NCBI GenBank assembly: GCA_002393575.1
Contig: DGSN01000037.1
Span: 1 to 64,000, forward strand
Reading direction: 5' to 3'
DNA: 64,000 bases
DNA from: Prevotellaceae bacterium UBA4361
GTDB taxonomy: Bacteria; Bacteroidota; Bacteroidia; Bacteroidales; Bacteroidaceae
The translations under genes were made by a program, and so were the position numbers. Position 1 is the stretch's first letter; every line of letters begins with the position of its first letter. This document shows positions 16,043 through 24,877 of the stretch, in pieces. Below the pieces are notes generated by a model. The model did not search any database and had not been told where the DNA came from. It saw nothing but the letters and a program-made list of their open reading frames with translations.

Positions 16043-17698
16043 TTGAAACTCAATAAGACTAAATATACTTTCAAGCAGATTGCCGCTTGGCTGTGGAAGC
16101 ACCACAAAGGTTGTCGCACTCAGATGATTGTGAATGTCGTGGTGGGAATCGTTCAGGTGTTCATTGGCTTGTACTATGTAGATATTCTCCGACAAGTCAC
16201 CGACATCGCAACCCATGAGCAAGAGGGTAATCTGTGGATGATGATAGCCATTTTCGGTACGATTTTCGTTGTCGAGATTGCGCTGAGTGTACTTACCACG
16301 TGGCTCAGAGCCGTGCTGAGTGTGAGGTCGCAAAACAAGATGCAGCGGATGTTTTTCGCGCGCTTGCTCAATGGCCATTGGAACGGCATCGAGAAATACC
16401 ATAGCGGAGACATTCTGAACCGTCTGTTTGGTGATGTGAGCGACATTATCAGCCTGCTCACCGAAGTGCTTCCATCATTGGTGGCTGTCATCACCCAGTT
16501 TGTTTTCTCCTTCATCTATCTCTATTCGCTCGATTCCACGATGGCGCTGATACTCATCATCGCCTCCCCATTCTTCGTGGTGCTGAGTAGGTTCTACTTC
16601 CGCAAGATGCGTCGTATTGTCCGAAAAATCAAGGACAGCAACTCAGCCCTGCAAGCCATCATTCAGGAATCGGTGCAGCACAAGATGGTGGTGAAAGTCT
16701 TGGAGCGTGGTTCAGTGATGGTGCAGCGATTGGAACGCCGACAGGCTTTGTTGCATTGGCAAATCAAGGCAAGAGCCAAGTTCTCTATCTACACGAAAGT
16801 CATTATCAATTTGGGCTTCTCAGGCACCTTCCTCGTGGGATTGGCGTGGGGACTCTATCAGGTACATGCTGGCATCATCACGATTGGTGTGCTCATGGCA
16901 TACACCCAGCTCATCAACCGCATCCAGCGTCCTCTGCTCGACATCGCCCACATGTTGCCAGTGTTCGTCAATAGCCTCACGTCATCCGAGCGTTTGATGG
17001 AACTGGAAGAATTGCCGCTGGAGGAACAGGAACCTACCACGAAGTTGGAAGGCAAGGTGGGAGTCCGCTTCGAACACGTTGATTACCAATACACGGCTGA
17101 AGGACGAAAGGTACTCGACAACTTCAGCTATGATTTCAAACCAGGCTCCTTCACTGCTATCCTTGGCGAAACGGGTGCAGGCAAGACCACACTCATTCGC
17201 CTGATGTTGGCTCTGATGAATACCAACAAAGGTAGGGCAGTGCTCTACAACGACCATCAGGAAGTGTCGGTTGGCACGGGTACTCGTTGCAATTTCTCTT
17301 ACGTTCCGCAGGGAAACACGCTTTTCAGTGGAACGATTCGCGAGAACTTGCTCTTTGGCAATCCCGATGCCACTGTTGCACAGATGCACGAAGCCCTCCG
17401 CATAGCCAAAGCCGACTTCGTGCTGGAATTGCCCGATGGCATCGACACGAAGTGTGGAGAGGGAGGCGGTGGTCTGTCCGAAGGTCAGGCACAACGCATC
17501 ACCATAGCCCGTGCCATCCTCCGTCCTTGCAAGGTGTTGCTGCTCGATGAGGCTACCTCTGCACTCGACATCGAAACCGAGCACAGCCTGCTTGAAAACA
17601 TCAAGAATCACTTCAAAGACACAACCATCATTTTCGTCACCCATCGTCTTGCTGTCGTTGGTTTCACTTCCGACCAGTTGCACATGAAGAGACAGTAA
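16043..17698 (+). CDS. ABC exporter (fused TM and ATPase), TTG start
   Basis: 551 residues, type IV (B-family) exporter half-transporter. Six helices in residues about 20-300, then an ATPase with Walker A GETGAGKTT, signature LSEGQAQR, Walker B VLLLDEATSALD and switch histidine THRLAVV, all intact. The only start that keeps the N-terminus is TTG at 16043: an in-frame TAG lies 9 bp upstream and the next ATG would cut into the first membrane segment. Probably acts as a homodimer; substrate unknown. It starts 73 bp after nadK with no terminator between, so co-transcription is likely. Confidence 0.88.
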   Translation: MKLNKTKYTFKQIAAWLWKHHKGCRTQMIVNVVVGIVQVFIGLYYVDILRQVTDIATHEQEGNLWMMIAIFGTIFVVEIALSVLTTWLRAVLSVRSQNKMQRMFFARLLNGHWNGIEKYHSGDILNRLFGDVSDIISLLTEVLPSLVAVITQFVFSFIYLYSLDSTMALILIIASPFFVVLSRFYFRKMRRIVRKIKDSNSALQAIIQESVQHKMVVKVLERGSVMVQRLERRQALLHWQIKARAKFSIYTKVIINLGFSGTFLVGLAWGLYQVHAGIITIGVLMAYTQLINRIQRPLLDIAHMLPVFVNSLTSSERLMELEELPLEEQEPTTKLEGKVGVRFEHVDYQYTAEGRKVLDNFSYDFKPGSFTAILGETGAGKTTLIRLMLALMNTNKGRAVLYNDHQEVSVGTGTRCNFSYVPQGNTLFSGTIRENLLFGNPDATVAQMHEALRIAKADFVLELPDGIDTKCGEGGGGLSEGQAQRITIARAILRPCKVLLLDEATSALDIETEHSLLENIKNHFKDTTIIFVTHRLAVVGFTSDQLHMKRQ

Positions 17699-17860
17699 AT
17701 AAATGAAGAATGAAGAATAAAAAAATGAAGAATAAAATGAAGAATGAAGAATAAAAAATGAAGAATGTATTTTACTCTGCACATGAAACAAGTTACTTTC
17801 ATTCTTCATTCTACATTCTTCATTCTTCATTCCTCATTCTTCATTCTTAATTTTTCACTT
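17699..17860. repeat. GAAGAATG palindromic repeat element (copy A2)
   Basis: Left arm of ATGAAGAATA/G words (17702-17767), core 17772-17796, right arm of CATTCTTCATT words. Read on the other strand, CAGAGTAAAATACATTC at the core border is identical to copy A1, so this copy is in opposite orientation. It ends 7 bp before the ruvA ATG. Confidence 0.85.
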
Positions 17861-17866
17861 TATAAT

Positions 17867-18475
17867 ATGATAGATTACGTCAAAGGACCTATAGCAGAAC
17901 TCACGCCAGCCACTGCAACGATTGATTGCGGCGGTGTAGGCTATTTGGTCAATATCTCAGTCAACACCTATTCCGCCTTGCAGGGCAAGAGCGAGGCAAA
18001 ACTCTTTGTCTATGAAGCCATTCGTGAGGATGCTTGGACACTGTTCGGCTTTGCTACAAAGGACGAGCGTACACTCTTCATTCAACTCATTTCGGTGAGC
18101 GGAATCGGTGGCAATACGGCTCGCACCATGTTGTCGGCATTCACGCCTGCTGAACTCTGCGACATCATCATGACGGGTAACGACAAGATGCTCAAGACCG
18201 TGAAGGGATTGGGCAGCAAGACAGCCCAGCGTGTCATTGTAGAACTTCACGACAAGGTGTCGCAACTGGGCATCGCGCCTACACTCTTCGGCGAAAGTGG
18301 CGAGAAGGAAAACGCGAGTGCCATCAACCAGGAAGTCTTCAAGGATGCTTGCGAAGCACTCAAGGCATTGGGCTATCCTCCCGCACCCGTTGCCAAGGTG
18401 GTACGTGCTATCCTCAAGGATGACCCCAACGCCAGTGTGGAGCGCGTCATCAAGATGGCGTTCAAGATGCTTTAA
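17867..18475 (+). CDS. ruvA: Holliday junction DNA helicase subunit RuvA
   Basis: 202 residues from ATG 17867 (MIDYVKGPIAELTPATATI); the frame is open upstream only through repeat DNA. N-terminal OB fold with CGGVGYLVNIS, two helix-hairpin-helix motifs (LISVSGIGGNTARTML and VKGLGSKTAQRVIVEL) and a C-terminal UBA-like domain that contacts RuvB. Binds four-way junctions and loads RuvB. The leader is the right arm of repeat A2. Confidence 0.94.
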   Translation: MIDYVKGPIAELTPATATIDCGGVGYLVNISVNTYSALQGKSEAKLFVYEAIREDAWTLFGFATKDERTLFIQLISVSGIGGNTARTMLSAFTPAELCDIIMTGNDKMLKTVKGLGSKTAQRVIVELHDKVSQLGIAPTLFGESGEKENASAINQEVFKDACEALKALGYPPAPVAKVVRAILKDDPNASVERVIKMAFKML

Positions 18476-18480
18476 ACCAT

Positions 18481-18560
18481 TTCCGTTTAGTGTTTAACGT
18501 TTAAAGTTTAACGTTTAAAGTTTAACGAAGTGACAATAAACTTTAAACGATTTCAAACTA
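18481..18560. repeat. GTTTAACG repeat palindrome (copy C1)
   Basis: Several copies of GTTTAACGTTTAAA followed by the inverted AAACTTTAAACG. The related and longer copy lies at 21307-21413. Confidence 0.75.
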
Positions 18561-18582
18561 TCACACATTATTATATATATGC

Positions 18583-18617
18583 AGAGCTTCCCTTTCTTGT
18601 ATGGGGAAGCTTTTTTT
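18583..18617 (+). terminator. Rho-independent terminator after ruvA
   Basis: AGCTTCCC (18585-18592) pairs with GGGAAGCT (18604-18611), followed by a run of seven T. The remaining spacer to 18810 holds a TATCTTTG -7 box (18775-18782) for the next gene. Confidence 0.85.
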
Positions 18618-18810
18618 GTTCCCCTCCTTTTGTGAAAGCTTCAGAGGAAAGTCCTTCCTTATGCGAGTTCGTGTTCAGTAAGTATCGATAAACTAATTCA
18701 GCACATTTTTTTGATTTTACTATGAGAATTGCATTAAAAAGTTGTAATGTTACAACCTTTTATTGATATTTTTGTATCTTTGCGACGTTAATTGATATAT
18801 TTGTTACTGA

Positions 18811-19878
18811 ATGAAGTATTTGAATTTAAAAAAGGCATTGGCAGCGTGGCAAGATTTGCAACCGTTGTCAGAAAAGGATAGAGATAGACTAAGCCGTCGA
18901 TTCACTGTGGACTTCAATTACAATAACAATCACATAGAAGGTAACACTTTGACATACGGGCAGACGGAAATCCTGCTGCTTTTTGGTAAGGTGATAGGTG
19001 AAGCCGATGTACGCGATGTTCTGGAGATGACAGCGAGTAATGTGGGACTGCGTATGATGTCAGAAGAGGCAGCTGTGAAGGAGTTGCCACTAACGCAGAA
19101 CTTTATTCGTGCATTACACAAAACCCTGCTTCGTGAAGACTATACCGTCTGTCGAGAACTTCCTGGAGGCGTACAAACGAGCTATACAATCCATGCGGGA
19201 CAGTATAAGACTCGTCCTAACAGCGTCATAACTCGTTATGGTGACCGGTTTGAATATGCTTCACCAGAAGAAACTCCCAGTTTGATGACTGATTTGGTGG
19301 ATTGGTATAACAAGGCAGAGCAGGAAGGAAAGCTAACTCCAGTGGAGTTGGCAGCACTATTCCATTATAGGTTTATCCGCATCCATCCGTTTGAAGACGG
19401 CAATGGGCGCATAGCCCGACTGATGGTAAACTTTATTCTGACACGTCACGACTATCCGATGATTGTGGTACGTAGTCGTAAAAAGAGCCAATATCTGGAG
19501 GCTTTGCACCAGACGGATATTGAGGTGGGTCCTGTGCCAGGCGATGGTGCTCATGCAGACATCAAGGAAATCAAACCATTCTTGAAGTATTTTAATGAAC
19601 TTGTGGCTACCGAGCTATATAATGATGTGCTTTTTGTGAGTGAAAGGGATGAGAATATTTGGTGGTATGATGGTGAACGGATTGCTTTCCGTACCCCCAA
19701 CTATGCGAAAATTCTTAACGCCATGCGTACACAGCCAACGCTTACGCTGGCAAATATGAAGGAAGTGACAGGCATTAGCATGGCAGCTATCCAGAAACTC
19801 TTAGACCAATTGATTCAAAAAAAGTACGTTGAACGTGGAGATAAAGATGGAAGTTGGAGGGTCTTTGTCACTCAGTAG
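18811..19878 (+). CDS. Fic family AMP-transferase with winged-helix tail
   Basis: 355 residues. Central Fic motif HPFEDGNGRIAR with catalytic His192. An N-terminal inhibitory segment HIEGNTL (Glu43) matches the (S/T)xxxE(G/N) type that blocks ATP placement in class II Fic proteins. C-terminal residues about 290-355 look like a winged helix (LANMKEVTGISMAAIQKLLDQLI). Such proteins usually AMPylate proteins, often in a self-regulated manner; the target is unknown and no antitoxin gene adjoins. A TATCTTTG box at 18775-18782 lies 28 bp before the start. Confidence 0.88.
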   Translation: MKYLNLKKALAAWQDLQPLSEKDRDRLSRRFTVDFNYNNNHIEGNTLTYGQTEILLLFGKVIGEADVRDVLEMTASNVGLRMMSEEAAVKELPLTQNFIRALHKTLLREDYTVCRELPGGVQTSYTIHAGQYKTRPNSVITRYGDRFEYASPEETPSLMTDLVDWYNKAEQEGKLTPVELAALFHYRFIRIHPFEDGNGRIARLMVNFILTRHDYPMIVVRSRKKSQYLEALHQTDIEVGPVPGDGAHADIKEIKPFLKYFNELVATELYNDVLFVSERDENIWWYDGERIAFRTPNYAKILNAMRTQPTLTLANMKEVTGISMAAIQKLLDQLIQKKYVERGDKDGSWRVFVTQ

Positions 19879-20125
19879 AAACTTTGCCGACGCAAAACAA
19901 ACATCTGCAATAATAAGCATTTTTAGATATGACGGGCTTCAACTCATACATCAATGGTCTTGACCTCTCTGCGCTGAAAACGTATTGTATTCATCATGGG
20001 CGACTAATGCAATATGCTGTCAAAAAACGGACATTTTTATCCGAAAGTAGTGGCAAAATTCCTCTTTTACTTGGAAGGAACACGTGACTTTTTTCTTACC
20101 TTCTCTCCCTTGTATTCGGTTTAAG
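19879..20125. other. Intergenic stretch without a confident gene
   Basis: The only open frame is ATG 19929 to TGA 20087 on the plus strand (52 residues, starting MTGFNSYINGLDLS). No family, promoter or terminator supports it; it may be a remnant. Confidence 0.3.
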
Positions 20126-20216
20126 CCAAATGCCGAGCCTTCGGCACTTTTCAAACGAGCCCTCGCTTGAACGACGACGAGCCTTCGTTTGAACGATAAC
20201 GAGCCCTCGGTTATTT
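20126..20216. repeat. GAGCCCTCG palindromic repeat cluster (copy 2)
   Basis: Words GCCGAGCCTTCGGC (a hairpin by itself), AACGAGCCCTCGCTTGAACG, ACGAGCCTTCGTTTGAACG and ACGAGCCCTCGG follow one another and end TTATTTAGTTGAA, like copy 1 at 611-712. Confidence 0.75.
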
Positions 20217-20250
20217 AGTTGAATCGAAAGAAAGAATCATTAGGTCGCCA

Positions 20251-20430
20251 TTTAACGTGGAGTGTGAAGGGAAGTACAATGTACAATTTACAAAGTACAT
20301 ATTCCATCTGGCTCAATCGCTTCACACTTTACACTCCGCACTTTACATTTCACGCTTCACGCTTCACATTTCACGCTTCACGCTTCACACTTCACGCTTC
20401 ACACTTCACGCTTCACGCTTCACGTTAAAT
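20251..20430. repeat. TTCACGC palindromic repeat (copy B2)
   Basis: Left arm TTTAACGTGGAGTGTGAAG at 20250-20270, core CCATCTGGCTCAATCGC at about 20303-20320, right arm of more than ten TTCAC(A/G)C words ending CTTCACGTTAAATTC. AACGTG at the left end and CACGTT at the right end are inverted, so the element is a long palindrome around the core. Confidence 0.8.
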
Positions 20431-20552
20431 TCTCACTTTTCACTTAATTGACTTTTGTCTTGTTGTTCAATGTGTATATGGTTTCTAAGCATTTCTCTTG
20501 TAAATAACCGCTTTTTTTCTTACTTTATGCACTTTTTATGCGTCAAAAGTTG

Positions 20553-20580
20553 TTGTTTAGAAGTAAAATTTCTAATTTTG
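20553..20580 (+). promoter_or_regulatory. Promoter of the thiol-protein cluster
   Basis: TTG at 20553-20555 and TAATTTTG at 20573-20580, 17 bp between. About 210 bp before the thioredoxin start, giving a long leader. Confidence 0.55.
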
Positions 20581-20658
20581 CATCGATTTATAATAGAAGG
20601 TTGGTAAAAAGAGCGAAACTTTAAGCAGATTCCCTGCTGAGTGGCAAACCCTTTGGTC

Positions 20659-20770
20659 AAAAAGCCTCACCTCCGCCCCAGACCCCTCCTGCTCCCCTGA
20701 GAGGGGAGAGAATAGCCATCTGGATGGTTGTCCTCGCCCTCATAGGGAGGATTAGGAAGAGTCTAACTTA
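20659..20770. repeat. Diverged CCTCCC inverted-repeat element with CCATCTGGATGG core
   Basis: CCTCCTGCTCCCCTGAGAGG on the left and CCTCGCCCTCATAGGGAGG on the right, around CCATCTGGATGG at 20716-20727. It resembles the elements at 36306, 49320 and 51396 but is more divergent. It lies within the predicted leader of the next gene. Confidence 0.6.
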
Positions 20771-20793
20771 CAGACATTTAACATCCTAAATCA

Positions 20794-21306
20794 ATGAATC
20801 AAATGAATATGAACCCTTTATCTAAAATTCTCAAGTTAGCAGTTGTTTTATTTGCCCTCTCTACTGGGACAAGTTTTGCGCAACTCCCATCGGTCGTGCT
20901 ACGTAGCATGGATGGAAAAGAAGTGAAGACCGACACGCTGTCCAACAACGGTAAGCCCATCATCATCGACTTTTTTGCCACTTGGTGCAAGCCTTGTAAC
21001 CGTGAGCTCGATGCCATCAAGGACGAGTATGAAGACTGGGTGGATGAGACGGGTGTGCGCCTCATTGCGGTGTCCATCGACCAGGCTCAGAACATCAACA
21101 AGGTGAAGCCAATGGTTGACTCGAAGGGCTGGCCATACGATGTGTTGCTTGACCCTAACAGTGAATTCTGCAAGGCACTTGGCATTCAGATGATTCCTTA
21201 CACGCTCATCGTGGATGGCTCTGGCAAGATTGTCTATAAGCACAATGGCTATACCGACGGTGCTGAGCAGGAGCTGATTGAGAAGGTTAGAGAACTTGTA
21301 AAATAG
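20794..21306 (+). CDS. Exported TlpA/ResA-like thioredoxin
   Basis: 170 residues. N-terminal signal peptide (LAVVLFALSTGTSFAQ), then a thioredoxin fold with active site TWCKPCN about residues 63-69, preceded by IIIDFFA and followed by the cis-proline segment MIPYTLIVDG. It acts outside the cytoplasm as a thiol-disulfide reductase. It opens a run of five exported proteins, two others of which carry Omp28-type CxxC sites, suggesting a shared redox job. Confidence 0.9.
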   Translation: MNQMNMNPLSKILKLAVVLFALSTGTSFAQLPSVVLRSMDGKEVKTDTLSNNGKPIIIDFFATWCKPCNRELDAIKDEYEDWVDETGVRLIAVSIDQAQNINKVKPMVDSKGWPYDVLLDPNSEFCKALGIQMIPYTLIVDGSGKIVYKHNGYTDGAEQELIEKVRELVK

Positions 21307-21413
21307 TATAAAGTTTAACGTTTAACGTTTAGCGTTTAACGAAGTAAGTTGAACCGTTTAAAGTGGATTGTAACTTCGTTAAACTTTAATCGTTAAACGT
21401 TAAACGAAGTAAG
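21307..21413. repeat. GTTTAACG repeat palindrome (copy C2)
   Basis: Left arm AAAGTTTAACGTTTAACG... ending GAAGTAAG; right arm CTTCGTTAAACTTTAATCG and CGTTAAACGAAGTAAG. It fills the spacer between the thioredoxin and the next gene and ends 2 bp before its ATG. Confidence 0.8.
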
Positions 21414-21415
21414 AA

Positions 21416-23131
21416 ATGAAATATCTAAAATCTTTACTCACTTCGGCATCGTTGCTCTTTGCTGGAGGGGTGCTTGCTCAGACAGACGGGGGAGAGGTCG
21501 CAGCTGTTGCGGACGGAACCAAGAAGTCGGGCTATCCCATTCATGTGAGCGGAAGCATACAAAGCGACATCCTCATTCCGCAGGAGGACAAGGACATCGG
21601 TGCGCAGAAATACGACGAATGGGCGTTGACAAACACGTATGCTTTGGTCAATGCACAGAGCGAATATGTGGATGCTGGTGCTCGTTTCGAGTTTTTGAGG
21701 TTCCCACTTCCTGGTTTTGAGAAAGACCTCAAGGGATGGGGCGTTCCTTATTTTTATGTGAAGGGAAAATACAAGTGGGCTGAACTCACGTTGGGTGACT
21801 ATTACGAGCAGTTCGGTTCGGGATTCATCCTTCGCACCTACGAGGAGCGCAGTTTGGGCATCGACAACTCTCTGCGAGGAGGAAGGCTGGTGGTGCGTCC
21901 CGTGAAGGGAGTGCAGCTGAAAGCACTCACGGGCAAGCAGCGTCGCTATTGGCATCATAACGATGCGTTGGTGAGCGGTGCCGACTTGGAACTGAGTCTC
22001 GACCAGTGGTCGAAGGCCATGACTGAAAGCGGTACGTTTGTCACCCTCGGTGCTTCGTTTGTGAACAAACACGAGGATAAGGATGAAAACGTGATGGTGT
22101 CGCCAACCCAAAAGCTGAATCTGCCTGAGAATGTGAATGCCTTTGATGTGCGCGCGCGTTTTCAGAAAGGCAATGTGAACATCTTGGCTGAATATGCGCA
22201 GAAGACGCAAGACCCTTCGTTCGATAACGAATACATCTACCGCAAGGGTTATGTGGCGATGTTGTCGGGTTCCTATTCCAAGCGTGGATTCAGTCTCTTG
22301 CTCCAAGCCAAACGCAGCGACAACATGTCCTTCCGCAGTATGCGCACCATGAGCGGCACGTCGTCGTTCATCAACCATCTTCCTGCTTTCACGATGGAGC
22401 ATACCTACACGTTGGCTGCTCTCTATCCTTACGCCACACAGCCAATGGGCGAATGGGCATATCAGGCTGAACTGGGTTACACCTTCAAGCGCAAGACGGC
22501 ACTGGGTGGCAAATATGGAACGAGCGTGAAGCTCAACTTCTCGCATGTTCACAGTTTGGACAAGCGATTCAAATCCATTCCTGTCAATTATCCCGACGGT
22601 GTTTCTACCACCTACTCAGGCAGTGATGGCTATGGTTCGCCTTTCTGGAAATGGGGCGACGAAATGTACTACCAAGACTTCAACGTGCAGATTGACAAGA
22701 AACTGTCGAAGAACTTCAAGCTCAACTTGATGTATATGAATCAGCACTACAACAAGTCTGCTATTGAGGGAGAAGGTGGTACTATCCACTCCAACATTTT
22801 TGTGGCAGAAGGCAAGTACCGCTTCAATCCAAAGTTCACCCTCCGTGGCGAATTGCAGTATCTCACCACCAAGCAGGACGATGGCGACTGGGCGTTTGGC
22901 TTGCTTGAGCTCTCCATGCTCCCGCATTGGATGTTCACCATCAGCGACACTTGGAACTGTGGCGAAACCAACATCCATTACTATCAGGGAAGCGTGACTT
23001 TCAACATCAAGTCGCATCGCATCCAGGCTGGCTATGGACGCACCCGTGCAGGCTATAACTGTTCGGGAGGCGTGTGCCGTTATGTGCCAGCCAGCAGGGG
23101 TGTGACCGTTTCATACAATTACAATTTTTAG
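21416..23131 (+). CDS. DUF6029 family putative outer-membrane protein
   Basis: 571 residues. Signal peptide MKYLKSLLTSASLLFAGGVLAQ; mature part starts HVSGSIQSDILIPQED and has alternating aromatic strands throughout (GWGVPYFYVKGKYKW, EQFGSGFILRTYEERSLG), ending in an aromatic residue (VTVSYNYNF), as outer-membrane beta barrels do. It matches my memory of the DUF6029 family of Bacteroidales, function unknown. It lies between the thioredoxin and the Omp28 lipoprotein, 20 bp before the latter, so co-transcription is likely. Confidence 0.8.
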   Translation: MKYLKSLLTSASLLFAGGVLAQTDGGEVAAVADGTKKSGYPIHVSGSIQSDILIPQEDKDIGAQKYDEWALTNTYALVNAQSEYVDAGARFEFLRFPLPGFEKDLKGWGVPYFYVKGKYKWAELTLGDYYEQFGSGFILRTYEERSLGIDNSLRGGRLVVRPVKGVQLKALTGKQRRYWHHNDALVSGADLELSLDQWSKAMTESGTFVTLGASFVNKHEDKDENVMVSPTQKLNLPENVNAFDVRARFQKGNVNILAEYAQKTQDPSFDNEYIYRKGYVAMLSGSYSKRGFSLLLQAKRSDNMSFRSMRTMSGTSSFINHLPAFTMEHTYTLAALYPYATQPMGEWAYQAELGYTFKRKTALGGKYGTSVKLNFSHVHSLDKRFKSIPVNYPDGVSTTYSGSDGYGSPFWKWGDEMYYQDFNVQIDKKLSKNFKLNLMYMNQHYNKSAIEGEGGTIHSNIFVAEGKYRFNPKFTLRGELQYLTTKQDDGDWAFGLLELSMLPHWMFTISDTWNCGETNIHYYQGSVTFNIKSHRIQAGYGRTRAGYNCSGGVCRYVPASRGVTVSYNYNF

Positions 23132-23151
23132 ACTCTGCCGAATATAGATAG

Positions 23152-24012
23152 ATGGAAAAGATGAAATACGGACAGACACGTTGTGAAAAGATAAGGCATT
23201 CCATAACCGCCATGAAGGGTGGGGTAGGACGAGGGCTTATCCTGCTGTCATTGCTGTTCTCCGTGGTTGCTTGCGACCATATTGACGAGGAGAATCGCTT
23301 GGTGTATGTGGCTCCCGCAGAAGTAGAACGCAATATCCTCATAGAAGACTTCACGGGTCAGCGTTGTGTCAATTGCCCCGGTGCTACAGAGGAAATCGAA
23401 CTGCTACAGAACACGTATGGAGAAGATGCCATCATTGCCGTCGGCATCCATAGCGGTCCCTTTGGCGTGAAGTCCATGCCCAACCCCAATTATCAGGCAC
23501 TCGCCACGGACCTCGGCGACGAATACTATGCGCATTGGGGCATTGAGGCACAGCCTGGAGTCGTCATCAACCGAACGGGTAACCCTGTCTATGACACCAA
23601 GCAGTATGCCTCCTATGTGAACACGTTGATTCAGCGAAAAACACCTCTCACAATGGGCATCGACATGGGCGAAAACTCCGCAGGAAGCGATTGCTCCTTC
23701 AAGGTGAATGCGGCAACGAACGAACCCCTTTCTGGTAAGCTTCAAGTGTGGATTGTGGAGGACAGCATTTCTTCCATCCAACTCATGCCCGACGGCAGTG
23801 GAAACATGGCATACATGCACAACCACGTGTTCCGTTCCTCCATCACGAAAGACATTTACGGCGACGATGTGCAGTTGACCACGGAATCGGAATTCACGCG
23901 CGACTTCCATTTCACTTGCGATGAGAAGTGGGTGAAGAAGCATCTTTCCGTAGTGGCTTTCATCTACAATCAGTCGGGAGTCGTTCAAGTCGTTCGGCAG
24001 AAAGTCCTCTAA
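23152..24012 (+). CDS. Omp28-like lipoprotein with CxxC site
   Basis: 286 residues from 23152; a start at 23212 (MKGGVGRGLILLSLLF) gives a cleaner lipoprotein signal. Lipobox LFSVVAC then Asp. The mature part contains LIEDFTGQRCVNCPGATEE, the Omp28/thioredoxin-like redox motif with cysteines two apart, and FRSSITKDIYGD further on. Surface or periplasmic lipoprotein likely involved in disulfide chemistry on exported proteins; its partner is unknown. Middle gene of the DUF6029 / Omp28 / tail-protein run. Confidence 0.82.
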   Translation: MEKMKYGQTRCEKIRHSITAMKGGVGRGLILLSLLFSVVACDHIDEENRLVYVAPAEVERNILIEDFTGQRCVNCPGATEEIELLQNTYGEDAIIAVGIHSGPFGVKSMPNPNYQALATDLGDEYYAHWGIEAQPGVVINRTGNPVYDTKQYASYVNTLIQRKTPLTMGIDMGENSAGSDCSFKVNAATNEPLSGKLQVWIVEDSISSIQLMPDGSGNMAYMHNHVFRSSITKDIYGDDVQLTTESEFTRDFHFTCDEKWVKKHLSVVAFIYNQSGVVQVVRQKVL

Positions 24013-24050
24013 ATAGAAACAATCAAATCATTTAATAAAATACTTGCATA

Positions 24051-24707
24051 ATGAAGAAAATCTTTACGCTATCTCTTTCTTTGCTCTTGTCGCTCTCCGC
24101 AGCAGCTCAGGCAACGGACACATCTGTCCAATTCAGCGACAAAGACGGCAACATCATCGCTGATGGCACTACGCTTACTATCAATCATTTCGAGGAAGAC
24201 CCCTTCTTCGGAGACATACTCATGCCTTCAGGACTTTTCGTGAAGAACACCACGAGCAGTACCGTGCATGTTTCAGCTGAATACACCATCAGCACGCTCT
24301 CGTCGGGTAAGTTCCAGATTTGCTTTCCTCAGAACTGCGTTACTCAAAACCGCATCGGAACTTACGCTTCCGAACAAGGCGATATTGTAGCAGGTGCTCT
24401 GCGCGACATGCAGACGGAATGGCTTCCTAAGGAAACTGGCACCTGCAACGTCAGCATGAAGATTGTCACTTACAAGCAGAACGCCATCACCAAGGCATGG
24501 GTGAAGAAGGGCGATGGTCCTTCAGTCCAGCTCAATTTTGCCTATGACCCAGCCAGCATCTCGGGAGTGGCTGCTGACAAGAGCATTTCCAGTGTTCAAT
24601 ACTTCACACTCGACGGACGACGCATAGCATCGCCAAAGAAGGGAGTGTTCGTCGTCAAGACAAAATATGCCGACGGAAGCGAGAAGCAGACAAAACAATT
24701 GTTCTGA
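24051..24707 (+). CDS. Secreted protein with C-terminal sorting-like tail
   Basis: 218 residues. Signal peptide MKKIFTLSLSLLLSLSAAAQ, a beta-rich body without known family (one Cys pair region CFPQNCV), and a C-terminal tail YFTLDGRRIASPKKGVFVVK ending in KQLF. That tail form (Y-x-L-x-GRR, KGVF/Y) is typical of the Por/T9SS type A sorting domain as seen in Prevotella. 38 bp after the Omp28 gene. Role unknown; likely a surface-exported partner of the neighbouring thiol proteins. Confidence 0.72.
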   Translation: MKKIFTLSLSLLLSLSAAAQATDTSVQFSDKDGNIIADGTTLTINHFEEDPFFGDILMPSGLFVKNTTSSTVHVSAEYTISTLSSGKFQICFPQNCVTQNRIGTYASEQGDIVAGALRDMQTEWLPKETGTCNVSMKIVTYKQNAITKAWVKKGDGPSVQLNFAYDPASISGVAADKSISSVQYFTLDGRRIASPKKGVFVVKTKYADGSEKQTKQLF

Positions 24708-24731
24708 AAAGTTGTGTTTCCATAGAATAGT

Positions 24732-24785
24732 TTTCCAAACCAATCGGTTGTGTTTGGAAACATCAGGAGAATAGCCCTATCTTTG
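24732..24785 (+). promoter_or_regulatory. Promoter with palindrome over the -33 box
   Basis: TTTG 24753-24756, 21 bp, TATCTTTG 24778-24785: a near-ideal Bacteroidota promoter for the 1156-residue protein. TTTCCAAAC (24732-24740) and GTTTGGAAA (24752-24760) form an exact 9-bp inverted repeat that covers the -33 box, a possible operator. Confidence 0.7.
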
Positions 24786-24877
24786 CAGAGAAAAAGCTGA
24801 ATCCCCATATCCTTTGTCTTCCAACCTTTTGTAGAAAGATTGCTTCTTTTTTTATTAACCAATAATTATTTATGTTT

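Noticed and set aside
18811..19878. Fic protein as part of a toxin-antitoxin pair
   Set aside because: The inhibitory HIEGN segment is in the same chain and no small antitoxin gene adjoins, so a self-inhibited class II Fic protein is the simpler reading.
19929..20087. 52-residue open frame MTGFNSYINGLDLS...
   Set aside because: No family, promoter or terminator; kept only as a remark on the spacer.
20219..20451. Two overlapping small open frames with HFTLHASRFTLH repeats
   Set aside because: They are translations of the TTCACGC repeat; no start signal and no counterpart besides other repeat copies.
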